Positions 42,753 through 53,101 of a stretch of DNA of 64,000 bases are shown here, one piece after another. Each line of letters opens with the position of its first letter. The first letter of the stretch is position 1. Position numbers and translations under genes: made by a program. The stretch is taken from assembly GCA_016721385.1 (NCBI GenBank), contig JADKIE010000001.1, forward strand, positions 614,501 to 678,500. The letters are read 5' to 3'. The DNA is from Chitinophagaceae bacterium (GTDB taxonomy: Bacteria > Bacteroidota > Bacteroidia > Chitinophagales > Chitinophagaceae). Below the pieces are notes generated by a model, which worked only from the letters and a program-made list of their open reading frames with translations, was not told the DNA's origin and did no database searches.

Positions 42753-43985
42753 ATGAGTAAAATAAAAGTAGCAAACCCCGTTGTAGAATTAGACGGCGAT
42801 GAAATGACAAGAATCATTTGGAAGTTTATTAAAGACAAATTAATTCTACCTTATTTAGATGTTCCTATTCAGTATTACGATTTAGGAATGGAATACAGAG
42901 ACCAAACCAACGATCAGGTAACTATAGATGCTGCAAATGCAATAAAGGCATGCGGTGTAGGTATTAAATGCGCCACCATTACTCCCGACGAAGCAAGGGT
43001 TAAAGAATTTAACCTAAAGCAAATGTGGAAATCGCCTAACGGAACCATACGCAATATTTTAGATGGCACTGTTTTTAGAGAACCAATTGTAATGCAAAAT
43101 GTACCAAGATTAGTAACGAACTGGACAGCACCAATCATTGTTGGCCGCCATGCATTTGGTGATCAATATAGAGCTACCGACACTGTGATAAAAGGTAAAG
43201 GAAAATTAACCATGACGTTTACACCGGAAGGCGGCGGCGATGCACAAACTTTTGAAGTGTATAATTACAAAGGCGATGGTGTTGCAATGTGCATGTACAA
43301 TACCGATGAAAGTATTTATGGCTTTGCCCGTAGTTGTTTTAATATGGCGTTAAGTAAAAAGTGGCCGTTATATCTTTCTACAAAAAACACCATTCTTAAA
43401 AAATACGACGGCAGGTTTAAAGATATTTTTGAAGAAGTTTATCTAAACGAATTTAAAACAGCTTTTGATGCCGCAGGCATTACTTATGAGCATCGTTTAA
43501 TTGATGATATGGTTGCCAGCGCCTTAAAATGGAACGGCAACTTTGTATGGGCTTGTAAAAATTACGATGGCGATGTACAAAGCGATACAGTTGCACAAGG
43601 CTTTGGTAGTCTTGGTTTAATGACAAGTGTATTGGTTACGCCAGATGGTAAAACGATGGAAGCCGAAGCCGCACATGGTACAGTTACCCGTCATTACAGA
43701 GAGCACCAGGCTGGTAAGCCAACAAGTACCAACCCAATTGCTTCCATTTTTGCATGGACAAGAGGCTTGGCTTTTAGAGGTAAGTTAGATAGTAACCAAC
43801 CGCTCATTGATTTTTGTTTGGCTTTGGAAGCGGTTTGTATTGAAACGGTTGAAAGCGGTAAAATGACCAAAGATTTAGCAGTATGCATTCATGGCAATAA
43901 AGTAAACCATGGTGAGCATTATTTATATACCGAAGAGTTTTTGGATGCTATAGATGCAAATTTGAAAGCTAAGATGGGATTGTAA
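42753..43985 (+). CDS. icd2: NADP-dependent isocitrate dehydrogenase, eukaryote-like (subfamily II)
   Basis: A 410-residue enzyme of the mitochondrial/cytosolic IDH1-2-like branch. Motifs: N-P-V-V-E-L-D-G-D-E-M-T-R-I-I-W, C-A-T-I-T-P-D-E-A-R, W-K-S-P-N-G-T-I-R-N (substrate loop), Y-R-A-T-D, D-D-M-V-A and A-A-H-G-T-V-T-R-H (cofactor: His-Gly-Thr and the Arg-His typical of NADP use). It makes 2-oxoglutarate and NADPH. Having this next to an E. coli-type IDH is unusual redundancy; the two share no alignment beyond the general fold. It has its own promoter-like box. Confidence 0.93.
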   Translation: MSKIKVANPVVELDGDEMTRIIWKFIKDKLILPYLDVPIQYYDLGMEYRDQTNDQVTIDAANAIKACGVGIKCATITPDEARVKEFNLKQMWKSPNGTIRNILDGTVFREPIVMQNVPRLVTNWTAPIIVGRHAFGDQYRATDTVIKGKGKLTMTFTPEGGGDAQTFEVYNYKGDGVAMCMYNTDESIYGFARSCFNMALSKKWPLYLSTKNTILKKYDGRFKDIFEEVYLNEFKTAFDAAGITYEHRLIDDMVASALKWNGNFVWACKNYDGDVQSDTVAQGFGSLGLMTSVLVTPDGKTMEAEAAHGTVTRHYREHQAGKPTSTNPIASIFAWTRGLAFRGKLDSNQPLIDFCLALEAVCIETVESGKMTKDLAVCIHGNKVNHGEHYLYTEEFLDAIDANLKAKMGL

Positions 43986-44114
43986 AATAAATTTAATTAA
44001 CAAATGAAGGAGTGGCCATGTGCTGCTCCTTTTTAGTTTGTTACAACAAATACCCTCCATTGGGTACTAAATAAAAACAATAATGATTGTAATTTTATTC
44101 TTTAAAATACAAGC

Positions 44115-45011
44115 ATGCAACGTTCACTTTTATTATTGTTAATATTCGCATTTTTAGCTTCGCATTTACATGCCCAAAAAAACGGCATCTTGCCTTTAAC
44201 CGGTATTAAATATTTTAGAGAAGGTGTTTGGGGAAAAAGCATTGAGGTAACCATTAACGGCAATACGCTTACAGGTAATCAAATACCCATGAATGCTGAT
44301 TTTGATTTAAAGTTAACCTACCCAACAGGTTTTGTTGCCGATGCAAAAGGCGCTTACCATCCAGGCATAAAAGTGTTATTGTTAAATGCCAGGAAAGATA
44401 CAATTGCATTTTCGCCCAACATGTTTAGCGAAAGCAAGGGAATAGGTTTTACAAGTGCTAATTTTAAAAGCCTTACTGCTACTTTAGGTTATTACGAAAA
44501 ATTAAAACCCGGCGATACCATTTATCAATACTTTACATTTTTTGATACAAAAAGCAAAAACAAGCTAACCCTTGATTTTCCGGTAACAATAACCGACAGT
44601 TTGCAAACCAGGGAAATGCTTTATACTGCCAGCAGTACATCAGGCTATAATGCTGCCGCATGCGGTGGTATTCAGCTAAAAAAGATTGAAGCCTACCTGG
44701 ATAGCATTTACTATCCAAAATCGTTATACCACAGCCTTCGCAGTGCAGAAATGTTGGGCATTACCACCGAAGAAGTAAATAAAGGAAAATATGAGGTTTG
44801 GCTTTTTGATGAAAATATGAAAGAAATTCCATTATTTAATGAGGCAAAACAATATGCTGCCAAAACTTTTACCGGCCGAGAAGAAATTAATATATTGGTA
44901 CAAATTCCACTAAACCCCATAGATACAAAAAATAAAAAATATACTGCCCGATACAGATGGGAAAGTGGTGATGGTAAAAAGGTGTTGGATATTGTAAATA
45001 AATTTTGGTAA
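44115..45011 (+). CDS. Hypothetical secreted protein
   Basis: A 298-residue protein with a signal peptide, M-Q-R-S-L-L-L-L-L-I-F-A-F-L-A-S-H-L-H-A-Q (cleavage after A-Q). A beta-rich part with P-L-T-G-I-K-Y-F-R-E-G-V-W-G-K-S-I-E-V and L-K-P-G-D-T-I-Y-Q-Y-F-T-F-F-D-T-K follows, then A-A-A-C-G-G-I-Q-L-K-K-I and a second beta part ending Y-R-W-E-S-G-D-G-K-K-V. It probably acts in the periplasm or outer membrane. No family is recognised. It is separated from icd2 by a 129-bp gap without a clear terminator. Confidence 0.6.
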   Translation: MQRSLLLLLIFAFLASHLHAQKNGILPLTGIKYFREGVWGKSIEVTINGNTLTGNQIPMNADFDLKLTYPTGFVADAKGAYHPGIKVLLLNARKDTIAFSPNMFSESKGIGFTSANFKSLTATLGYYEKLKPGDTIYQYFTFFDTKSKNKLTLDFPVTITDSLQTREMLYTASSTSGYNAAACGGIQLKKIEAYLDSIYYPKSLYHSLRSAEMLGITTEEVNKGKYEVWLFDENMKEIPLFNEAKQYAAKTFTGREEINILVQIPLNPIDTKNKKYTARYRWESGDGKKVLDIVNKFW

Positions 45012-45036
45012 CCTAAAAATGGTATTGTTAAATTGT

Positions 45037-45267
45037 GTAATGATTTCCTCCTCCAATAAAGATCCTTTACATGGCATAACGCTAAAAGTAATTGTAGAAC
45101 GGCTTGTAAATAAATACGGCTGGAAGGAGTTGGGAGAAATAATAAAGATTAATTGCTTTATTGATAACCCAAGTATTAACTCTTCCTTAAAATTTTTACG
45201 TAAACACGATTGGGCCCGTAAAAAAGTAGAGCATCTTTACATAGATGCCATAAATGAAAATGATTAG
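45037..45267 (+). CDS. VF530/DUF2132-family small DNA-binding-like protein
   Basis: From M-I-S-S-S-N-K-D-P-L-H-G-I-T-L at 45037, 76 residues; an earlier ATG at 45019 adds six weak residues. Signature: D-P-L-H-G-I-T-L-K-V-I-V-E-R-L-V-N-K-Y-G and W-K-E-L-G, then S-S-L-K-F-L-R-K-H-D-W-A-R-K-K-V-E. The structure known for VF530 is a helical bundle suggested to bind DNA. The 3' end overlaps the stop of the convergent methyltransferase gene by 4 nt. Confidence 0.85.
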   Translation, partial: VMISSSNKDPLHGITLKVIVERLVNKYGWKELGEIIKINCFIDNPSINSSLKFLRKHDWARKKVEHLYIDAINEND

Positions 45268-46442
45268 CCTTCCAACTTATCTATTCTTTTAGTTCCATCG
45301 TACAACTCATACTCCAGCAAACGGCAATCTATTTTACTGGTAAAGAATTCTATTCGTCGTTTTGGTTTAAGGCCAATTTTTTTTGCCAATTCCAAGTTGC
45401 CTGTAAAAATATATCCGGTATAACCTTTACATTTCTTTTTTAAAAAATCGCCAATACGTTTGTATGTAAGTTCTAACTCTGCCTCTACACCCAACCTATC
45501 ACCATATTCCGGATTAAAAAATACAATACCTTTTTCGTCCTCAATAATCTTTGTTTCTTCAAAATCGCAAACAGCAAACCCAACCATTTCTTCGACACCT
45601 GCAATACCTGCATTTACTTTTGCAATCATTACGGCATCTTCACTAATATCTGTTGCAATAATTTTTAAGTTAGGTATATCAACAACTTGTTGTTCTAATT
45701 TTTTGTACTCGTCTAAATACATTATTTCATCAAACCCTGCAATATGCATAAAGGCATAATTATCTCTTAACAAACCGGGCTTACGATTAGTAGCTAACAA
45801 AGCAGCCTCAATAGCTACAGTACCACTACCGCACATTGGATTAATTACGGCACTTTTTTTATCCCAATTTGTAGCCAGCAATGTTGCAGCAGCAAGGCTT
45901 TCAAGCATAGGCGCTTTACCGGGTATTTTACGATAGCCATGTTTGCTTAATGTTTCGCCGCTGGTGTCTAAAAATATTTCGGCATAATCATCTTGCCAAT
46001 ATAAATGTATCACGGCTTTATTTAATTCCGGCCCGCTATTAGGCCGTTCGCCGGTTTTATTTCTAAACCAGTCAACAATAGCATCTTTAACTCTTACGTT
46101 TGCAAATAAATTATTGGTAATTGTTTCGTTGTTTACATTGCTGGTAATGCTAAAATATCCATCTAAGGCTAAAATATCTTCCCATGGAAAATTTACCAAC
46201 TCTTTATACAAATCATCTGCATTAAAAGCCCTAAACTCTTTCACAGAAAATAACACCTGGCTTGCACAGCGCAGGTTTAAATTTAACTTAATACAATCTT
46301 GCATTGTTCCGTTAAGCTCTACCCCGGTTTTAAAAATTCGTAAAGGAGTATAACCTAATTGTTTTACTTCTTTTTCTAAGTAGGGCGATAACCGATTACT
46401 ACATGTAACTATTATACGATTAGTACTTTCAAAAATTTGCAT
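45264..46442 (-). CDS. THUMP-domain class I RNA methyltransferase (RlmL/YpsC-like)
   Basis: A 392-residue protein. Residues 1-160 are ferredoxin-like plus THUMP (V-T-C-S-N-R-L-S-P-Y-L-E-K-E-V, G-V-E-L-N-G). It continues with the family motif L-D-T-S-G-E-T-L-S-K-H-G-Y-R. The methyltransferase domain has I-N-P-M-C-G-S-G-T-V-A-I-E-A-A (SAM), I-I-A-T-D-I-S-E-D-A-V and the catalytic-pocket variant F-F-N-P-E-Y-G-D-R, where most members have N-P-P-Y-G. It is expected to make m2G in 23S rRNA (G2445 or equivalent). Glu in place of the second Pro is a notable deviation. It stands alone, divergent from the aminotransferase. Confidence 0.85.
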   Translation of the reverse strand: MQIFESTNRIIVTCSNRLSPYLEKEVKQLGYTPLRIFKTGVELNGTMQDCIKLNLNLRCASQVLFSVKEFRAFNADDLYKELVNFPWEDILALDGYFSITSNVNNETITNNLFANVRVKDAIVDWFRNKTGERPNSGPELNKAVIHLYWQDDYAEIFLDTSGETLSKHGYRKIPGKAPMLESLAAATLLATNWDKKSAVINPMCGSGTVAIEAALLATNRKPGLLRDNYAFMHIAGFDEIMYLDEYKKLEQQVVDIPNLKIIATDISEDAVMIAKVNAGIAGVEEMVGFAVCDFEETKIIEDEKGIVFFNPEYGDRLGVEAELELTYKRIGDFLKKKCKGYTGYIFTGNLELAKKIGLKPKRRIEFFTSKIDCRLLEYELYDGTKRIDKLEG

Positions 46443-46487
46443 GTTGCAAACTTATAACTTATAACTAATAACTTTTAACTTTACAAA

Positions 46488-47681
46488 ATGTTAACTATAA
46501 GCAACCGTGGCCAACAAATGCCACCATCTCCTATTCGCAAACTAGTTCCTTATGCCGAGGCGGCAAAAAAGAAAGGAATTAAAGTATATCACTTAAACAT
46601 TGGCCAACCCGATATTGAAACACCAAAGCAATGTTTGGATGCCGTACGCCACAGCGACTTTAAAGTACTGGAATACAGCCACAGTGCAGGTAACGAAAGC
46701 TATAGAAAAAAATTAGTACAGTATTATAAAAAAGTTGGCATAAATGTAACACCTGAGCAAATTATTATTACAACCGGCGGCAGCGAAGCTATTTTATTTG
46801 GCTTTATGGCCTGTATGGACGCAGGAGATGAGGTAATAATACCGGAACCCTTTTATGCCAACTACAATGGTTTTGCAGTACAGGCAGGTGTAAAAGTTGT
46901 GCCCATAACATCAAATATTGAAACCGGTTTTGCTTTACCGCCTATTGAAGATTTTGAAAAAGTAATAACACCAAAAACTAAAGCTATTGTAATTTGTAAT
47001 CCTAACAACCCAACCGGATATTTATACAGCGCTGCCGAAATGGAATTACTAAAGCGAATAATAATAAAGCACAACCTTTATTTATTTGCAGATGAAGCTT
47101 ACCGTGAATTTTGCTATTCCGATGTACATACAAGTGCTATGCATTTAACAGGTGTAGATGAGCATATTGTCTTAATGGACACCATTAGCAAACGCTACAG
47201 TGCCTGTGGTGGCCGCATTGGCGCATTTGTAACAAAAAATCAAACGCTTTTAAATGCTGCTATGAAATTTGCAAAGGCAAGATTAAGCCCACCATCGTTT
47301 GCACAAATTTTAGGCGAAGCGGCAGTTGATTTACCCGATAACTATTTTGATACTACAAAAGCAGAGTATAAATTACGCAGAGATACGATTGTTACAAGAT
47401 TGAATAGTATGCCCGGCGTTTTTTGCCCCAATCCGGGCGGAGCATTTTATGCTATGGCAAAATTACCGATTGATGATAGCGATAAATTTTGCCAATGGTT
47501 GTTGGAAGATTTTAATTACAACCAACAAACTGTAATGCTGGCGCCTGCTACAGGCTTTTATGGCACAAAAGGTTTAGGTAAGCAAGAAGTACGATTGGCA
47601 TATGTGCTTAATACAACATCCATACATGCTGCGATGGATTGTTTAGAAAAAGCGTTGGAAGTTTACCCTGGGAGAGTGTAG
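46488..47681 (+). CDS. Pyridoxal-phosphate aminotransferase class I/II
   Basis: A 397-residue fold-type I aminotransferase. Motifs: V-Y-H-L-N-I-G-Q-P-D-I-E-T-P, then T-T-G-G-S-E-A-I-L-F-G (cofactor phosphate), C-N-P-N-N-P-T-G-Y (Asn), F-A-D-E-A-Y-R-E-F (Asp, Tyr), the PLP lysine in D-T-I-S-K-R-Y-S-A-C-G-G-R-I-G, and a C-terminal R-L-A-Y with the substrate-binding Arg. The closest general type is aspartate aminotransferase of the Igamma kind; specificity is uncertain. It starts 45 nt from the divergent methyltransferase gene within an A/T-rich ACTTATAACTTATAAC repeat. Confidence 0.85.
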   Translation: MLTISNRGQQMPPSPIRKLVPYAEAAKKKGIKVYHLNIGQPDIETPKQCLDAVRHSDFKVLEYSHSAGNESYRKKLVQYYKKVGINVTPEQIIITTGGSEAILFGFMACMDAGDEVIIPEPFYANYNGFAVQAGVKVVPITSNIETGFALPPIEDFEKVITPKTKAIVICNPNNPTGYLYSAAEMELLKRIIIKHNLYLFADEAYREFCYSDVHTSAMHLTGVDEHIVLMDTISKRYSACGGRIGAFVTKNQTLLNAAMKFAKARLSPPSFAQILGEAAVDLPDNYFDTTKAEYKLRRDTIVTRLNSMPGVFCPNPGGAFYAMAKLPIDDSDKFCQWLLEDFNYNQQTVMLAPATGFYGTKGLGKQEVRLAYVLNTTSIHAAMDCLEKALEVYPGRV

Positions 47682-47730
47682 TATGCCGTTGTTGGTCAGC
47701 GACCAACAGCGGCTTTGGCCATTTATTTTG

Positions 47731-48623
47731 CTAAACCTTTTTTACTTCCACCCTCCACTCATTACCACTGGCAATTTTATGTACCGCTGCAAAGCTGGCC
47801 ATATTTAATGCAAAAGATACTTGCATTAAACTGTTTAAGTATAACAAAGGTTTACCGGTAGGTACGGCGCCAAATGTAGCCGTATAAGGCATTATACTCT
47901 GATATTTTTTTATTTTATTTTGATAAATGGTTACCTGTAATTTATCGCCAATGTGAGCGTTTAAATGTTTAAATAAAGTGTCGGGTATGTTTGTCCAAAT
48001 ATTACCATATTGTACATCTAAAATATCAATGGTACCTTTTAGTATTCCGTTTTGCAGCACAGCTTTTGAAACGGAATAGAAACCACTTGATTAGGTAGTT
48101 GTTTACCAACTTCTTCAAATTTTATTTTTCCCGAAGCTAATCTGGCTGCAGTGTAGGCATACACATCTCTTCCATGAAATGTGTATGATTTTTCCGAGCC
48201 TTTTCGTCTGTTGACTGCTTCGTCAATTTCTCTTACTTCTTCAACACCTTGCGATGTTGCCAACAAAGTAAGTGTACCATTATCCGGCGTTACAATAAAA
48301 TGCCCGGCTTGTGTTTTAAGTACAACCGATTTTCTATCAGTTCCCACACCCGGATCAACAACCGAAACAAACACAGTGCCGGCTGGCCAGTAAGATATGG
48401 TTTGCTCCAACCTGTATGCTGCTTCCCAAATATTGTAAGCTGGTATTTCATGTGTAAGATCAAACAATTTTAAGCTGCTATCTACGCCCATTGCTACACC
48501 TTTCATGGCACTTACTGCGCCATCTTTTAAACCAAAATCTGTTTGGAAAACAATGGTTTTGTTTTGAGCAAATATTGTATTAGCACAAACAAATAGAATG
48601 AACAATGAAAAACATTTTTTCAT
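47731..48623 (-). CDS. Secreted S-adenosylmethionine hydrolase-like protein (DUF62), frameshifted
   Basis: The frame 48039-48650 starts best at M-K-K-C-F-S-L-F (48623) with a signal peptide ending T-I-F-A-Q. Adding one A near 48062 (F-Q-K-A-V-L-Q-N-G) joins the C-terminal frame to 47731. Conserved points: F-Q-T-D-F-G-L-K-D-G-A-V, D-P-G-V-G-T-D-R-K and H-F-I-V-T-P-D-N-G-T-L-T-L-L, as in the fluorinase/SAM hydroxide adenosyltransferase superfamily. The C-terminal beta domain has G-N-I-W-T-N-I. The usual member is cytoplasmic and has no signal; here the protein appears to be exported. Confidence 0.8.
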
Positions 48624-48635
48624 ATTTATATATTT

Positions 48636-48671
48636 AAAAAGGGTTGACAATCTTTAAAAGTTGTCAACCCT
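48636..48671 (-). terminator. Intrinsic terminator of the TonB receptor gene
   Basis: On -, GGGTTGACAA and its perfect complement around a 10-nt A/T-rich loop, followed by TTTTTAAATATA. It lies 22 nt downstream of the receptor stop and before the SAM-hydrolase-like gene. Confidence 0.8.
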
Positions 48672-48692
48672 AAACTATGTAAAAAAAAATCG

Positions 48693-51493
48693 TTAAAAGT
48701 TAATAGCCAACTTGGTAAATAACCTTCTGCCATTAAAGCCCATTTGTACACTATCCCATGGTCCGCCGCTTTCGTTATCGCCTGCCCAACCTTTTGCTAA
48801 TTGATTTACGCCAAGGTTTGGGTGTGTGTTTAACAAATTATCTGCACCAAAAAATATGGTTGCCTGATTGCAAAATTTATACGACACAAAAATATCGGTT
48901 ACTAGCTTTCCTTTGTAATCAAATATTTCAGGCACTAAATCGCCGGTTGCATCCGAAGGCACTTGTGGGTTAATGCCTGCATAATTTGGGTTTTCGGGTG
49001 TGGCATCGCCAAAACCTGTTAATTTAATGCCGCCAAAATAAGTAAGATTAGTACCTACAGTTATTTTATGGCAAGTATAATTTAAACTTAAATTAAATTT
49101 AGCGCCGGGGGCAGATGCTTTTAAGAAAGCAATTTCTCTATCGCTATAAAAAGTTTTTTGATTTAATACTGTACCGCTTAATGAAGCAGGAACATGAATT
49201 GCATCTAATTTTATTTGTTGAAAATTACCGGCTAACAAACCTTTAAATGTTTTGCTACCCCATTTTTTTGTATAGTCTAACACCACATCTATTCCATAAT
49301 TTGTTGTATTAACCGCATTTGTAAAAAACTGTGCAGTAGATACATTTAAACTCTTTAATAAATCTGTAAATGGAGTAGGTAATGTTGCATCATCTGCACT
49401 AAATAACCCCGAAAGCACTACTCTGTCTTTAACTTTTACCATATAACCATCAACTGTAAATGTAAAGCCCTGTGCCGGTTTCCATGCAAAACCCAAACTT
49501 CCGTTTAAGGATGTTTCTTCTTTTAAATCGGGAATACCTGCAGCCTTTGTTACCACATCGCCATTACGGGCAATACGTGATTGCACTAATTGGCCGCCAC
49601 TAAATGAAGTAAGCGTATTACTAAAATTTATTTGTTGTAAAGAAGGCGCTCTAAAACCTGTACTGGCAGAAGCCCTTAAATTAAAATCGTTTGATACTTT
49701 ATAACGAGTGGCTAATTTGAATGTGGCTACAGCACCAAAGTCAGAATACGTTTCTGCTCTTACAGCTCCATCTACTAACCATTCTTTGCTAACATTAATC
49801 TCTGCATCTGCATAAGCACTAAGGCTGTATCTGTTTGCTTTAATTACATCATCAGGGCTAAAGCCCGGAAAACCTTGTGAGCCCGAAGCTTGTACTCCAT
49901 TTGGATCGTAGTTTGCATAAGATGCTTCCTCTCCTTTATTAATGCCATATTTTTCATTCCGGTATTCAAATCCATATCCAAAGTTTAAGCCCTGTGCTAC
50001 AGATTTAAAATTCTTACTTAAATCAACGTTTACCGTTGCTTGTCTAAATCTAAATCCTCCATCATCAAAACGAGTTTTGCTTGTATTACCAATCATGGAA
50101 GCATTAAATGTTTTGTTTCCATAATATTGAAAATCGTTTTTACCTGTTACCATACTTACATCCCAATTCCAGTTTTTAACAGATGTACCTTTAAAGCCCA
50201 ATGCAATAGATGCATCATTAATATTTGTAGCAATATGTGGGTTATAATAAGTTTCACCGTCGTTGGTTAACCGCATTATTTCGGGCACATAAATTGGTGT
50301 GCCGCTTGTTGTTACCGGAAATCTTTCTGGTCTTGCACTCATGTTTCTTGTATAAGCAAACGCATCAGATTCTTTACTATTCACACCACCAAAAGAGTAA
50401 AAAGTTGCTTTGGTATCTTTAACAGGCAATTCCATGTTGTACATTACGCCGTAGGTTTTAATGGAGCCATCGCCAAATGCCCTGCGGCCACCATTTATGT
50501 ATGGAATTGCATTTTTATCTGTTTGCCAATCTGTTGTATCAACTTGCCTGTATGTTTTTCCCTGACTTCTAAAATCAAAAGAAAAATTAACAAAACCACC
50601 GTTTTTACCCATTGTTAAACCATTGTTTGCCGATAAGGTAAATGTTCCACCATCTATTTTATTACCTGAGTAATATTGATTACCTGCGTTAAATTTTCTG
50701 GCATTAAATTTTGTATCGTAATACCCACTCCAGCCGGTATTTATTTGCCAGTGATTTACAGTTTTATTTAAAATAATATTCATTACACCTGCCATAGCAT
50801 CGCTACCATATTGTGCAGATGCTCCGTCTCTTAAAATTTCAATTCTGTCAACAGAGCTTTGCGGAAAAGCATTTAAGTCTGTACCACTGGCGCCTCTGCC
50901 TCTTGTTCCAAACAAAGCAACAAAAGCAGTTGAATGTCTTCTTTTTCCATTTATTAAAACCAATGTTTGGTCGGGTCCTAATCCTCTTAGTGTTCCTAAA
51001 TCAACATGATCGGCACCATCTGCGCCACTTTGTTTGTTATAGTTAAAAGATGGTGCTGCAATGTTTAATACCGAAGTAAAGTCCATTTTTGCAGTAGGCA
51101 AACCAACCTGGTTTACTTTAATAACATCAATTGGTACAGTTGTTTCTGTTTTTGCCCTCGCTGCACCACGGGTTCCTACAATTACAATATCACTTAAGTC
51201 GGAAACCGCTTTGGTTAGGCTAACCGTAACTGTTGTTTGATTACTTAATACTACAGATACCAGATTATAGCCAATGCTGGAAACCTCAACAACATCTCCG
51301 GCAGATGCCTGTATGGTTGCAGTTCCATTTTCGTTGGCACTTACACCACTCCCACTTCCTTTAATTTTTACAGTGGCATTAGAAAGTGAGTTTCCGGAAG
51401 CTGCTTCTGTAACATTTATAGTGTATTGCTTTTTTGTGCAAACCCAACAAATGAACATAGGATAAATAAGGTTAATGTGCAGATTTTTTTCAT
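48693..51493 (-). CDS. TonB-dependent outer-membrane receptor
   Basis: About 932 residues. The true start is ATG 51493 with signal peptide M-K-K-I-C-T-L-T-L-F-I-L-C-S-F-V-G-F-A-Q; one A missing near 51435 puts the rest in the frame that opens at 51458. It then has a carboxypeptidase-regulatory-like N-terminal domain (T-V-K-I-K-G-S-G-S-G-V-S-A), then the plug with V-P-I-D-V-I and N-I-A-A-P-S-F-N, L-V-L-I-N-G-K-R-R-H, and D-R-I-E-I-L-R-D-G-A-S-A-Q-Y-G-S-D-A. A 22-strand barrel ends in an aromatic C terminus (F-T-K-L-A-I-N-F). It imports an unknown large substrate; no SusD partner is adjacent. Confidence 0.9.
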
Positions 51494-51713
51494 CTTAAGC
51501 GTATTTAGTTTAATTAATAAAGATGGAAAGCAAATTAGTATGTGTAAAGTAAACTCTTTTTTTTAAAAAATAAAATACCTCTAATACATTAAGTAAATCA
51601 CTTATTCAAGTTTTTTTAATGCTTAGCAATTTATTCTTATTTTTACAAGAGACGATTGCCTGCCATGCAAATATTTTTAATCGAACTATTTAGTTCATAT
51701 TAATTTGTATGTG

Positions 51714-53027
51714 ATGAATAAAAAACTAGCTCTCTTTCCTTTTATTTTATTAATAGTTATTGTTATAATTTCGGTTGTTTTACCCTCTGGAATTGTTACC
51801 AACAATAATGCTGAAATAAGTGGCGCAGATACCGCCTGGATGCTAACAGCCACTGCATTCGTTTTAATAATGACACCCGGTCTTGCCTTTTTTTACGGTG
51901 GCATGGTTAACAAAAAAAATGTAATAAGCACTATGCTTCAAAGCTTTATAAGCATGGCGGTAATTACTATTTTATGGGTTGTTGTGGGCTTTAGTTTTGC
52001 TTTTGGCGAAAGTGTTGGTGGTGTAATAGGTAATCCTTCTACTTTTTTTATGATGAAGGGCGTACTAAATGGAAAGCCCTGGCAATTGGCTCCAACAATA
52101 CCACTTATGCTATTTGCTTTATATCAATTAAAATTTGCCATTATTACTCCTGCTTTAATTACCGGTGCATTTGCAGAGCGTATAAAATTCACCTCATACA
52201 TTTTATTTATTTGCCTGTTTTGTATTTTTATTTATTGCCCCTTAGCCCATGCTACTTGGCATCCCAATGGCATTTTGTTTAAATATGGTGTTTTAGATTT
52301 TGCAGGAGGTACAGTTGTACATATGAGTGCAGGCTTGGCTGCACTGGCAAGTGCTATATACCTAAAAAGAAGAACGGAAACCACACATACACCTGCAAGA
52401 ATTACATATGTAATGTTGGGTACAGGTTTGCTTTGGTTTGGGTGGTTTGGTTTTAATGCAGGATCGGCTTTTGGCGCCAATGCTTTGGGTGTTACTGCAT
52501 TAGCTACTACAACAACAGCCAGTGCTGCTGCGGCTTTTACATGGATAATTTTTGATGCATTAAGAGGAAGAAAACCATCTGCCATGGGCACATGTATTGG
52601 CGCTGTTGTTGGTTTAGTAGCTATTACACCTGCTGCAGGTTTTATTAGCATTGCTCATTCTCTAACTGTTGGTATTGTAAGCAGTATTGTTAGTAATATG
52701 ATGGTGGAGTGGCGCTCAAAAACAACGATTGATGATACATTGGATGTTTTTCCCTGCCATGGTGTTGGAGGTATAGTAGGTTTTTTGTTAACCGCTGTTT
52801 TTGCCAACCAATCTATAAATAGTGCCAACACAACGGGTAACGGATTGTTGTTTGGCGAAACACATTTATTTATCGTTCATTTAATTACTACCATTGGTGT
52901 ATCGGCGTTTGTATTTGGAGGCACCTTTTTATTACTTAAAATAACCGATTTAATTACACCATTACGGGTAACCGAAGATGAAGAAAAACTTGGGCTGGAT
53001 ATTAGCCAGCATGGAGAAAAACTTTAA
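51714..53027 (+). CDS. amt: Ammonium transporter
   Basis: About 437 residues with eleven to twelve transmembrane helices, from M-N-K-K-L-A-L-F. Motifs: D-T-A-W-M-L-T-A-T-A-F-V-L, M-T-P-G-L-A-F-F-Y-G-G-M-V, the first twin histidine in L-A-H-A-T-W-H-P-N-G, G-W-F-G-F-N-A-G-S-A-F, and the second in P-C-H-G-V-G-G-I-V-G-F. It imports ammonium/ammonia at the inner membrane. No glnK (PII) lies beside it, which is a common but not universal partner. It stands alone between the TonB receptor and the convergent peptidase gene. Confidence 0.95.
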   Translation: MNKKLALFPFILLIVIVIISVVLPSGIVTNNNAEISGADTAWMLTATAFVLIMTPGLAFFYGGMVNKKNVISTMLQSFISMAVITILWVVVGFSFAFGESVGGVIGNPSTFFMMKGVLNGKPWQLAPTIPLMLFALYQLKFAIITPALITGAFAERIKFTSYILFICLFCIFIYCPLAHATWHPNGILFKYGVLDFAGGTVVHMSAGLAALASAIYLKRRTETTHTPARITYVMLGTGLLWFGWFGFNAGSAFGANALGVTALATTTTASAAAAFTWIIFDALRGRKPSAMGTCIGAVVGLVAITPAAGFISIAHSLTVGIVSSIVSNMMVEWRSKTTIDDTLDVFPCHGVGGIVGFLLTAVFANQSINSANTTGNGLLFGETHLFIVHLITTIGVSAFVFGGTFLLLKITDLITPLRVTEDEEKLGLDISQHGEKL

Positions 53028-53101
53028 TTTTTTTTAAGACACAAATCTTCACTACTACCTTTATTCGTGGTATTAGTGCCATTCGTTGTTTTTAAAAACT
53101 A

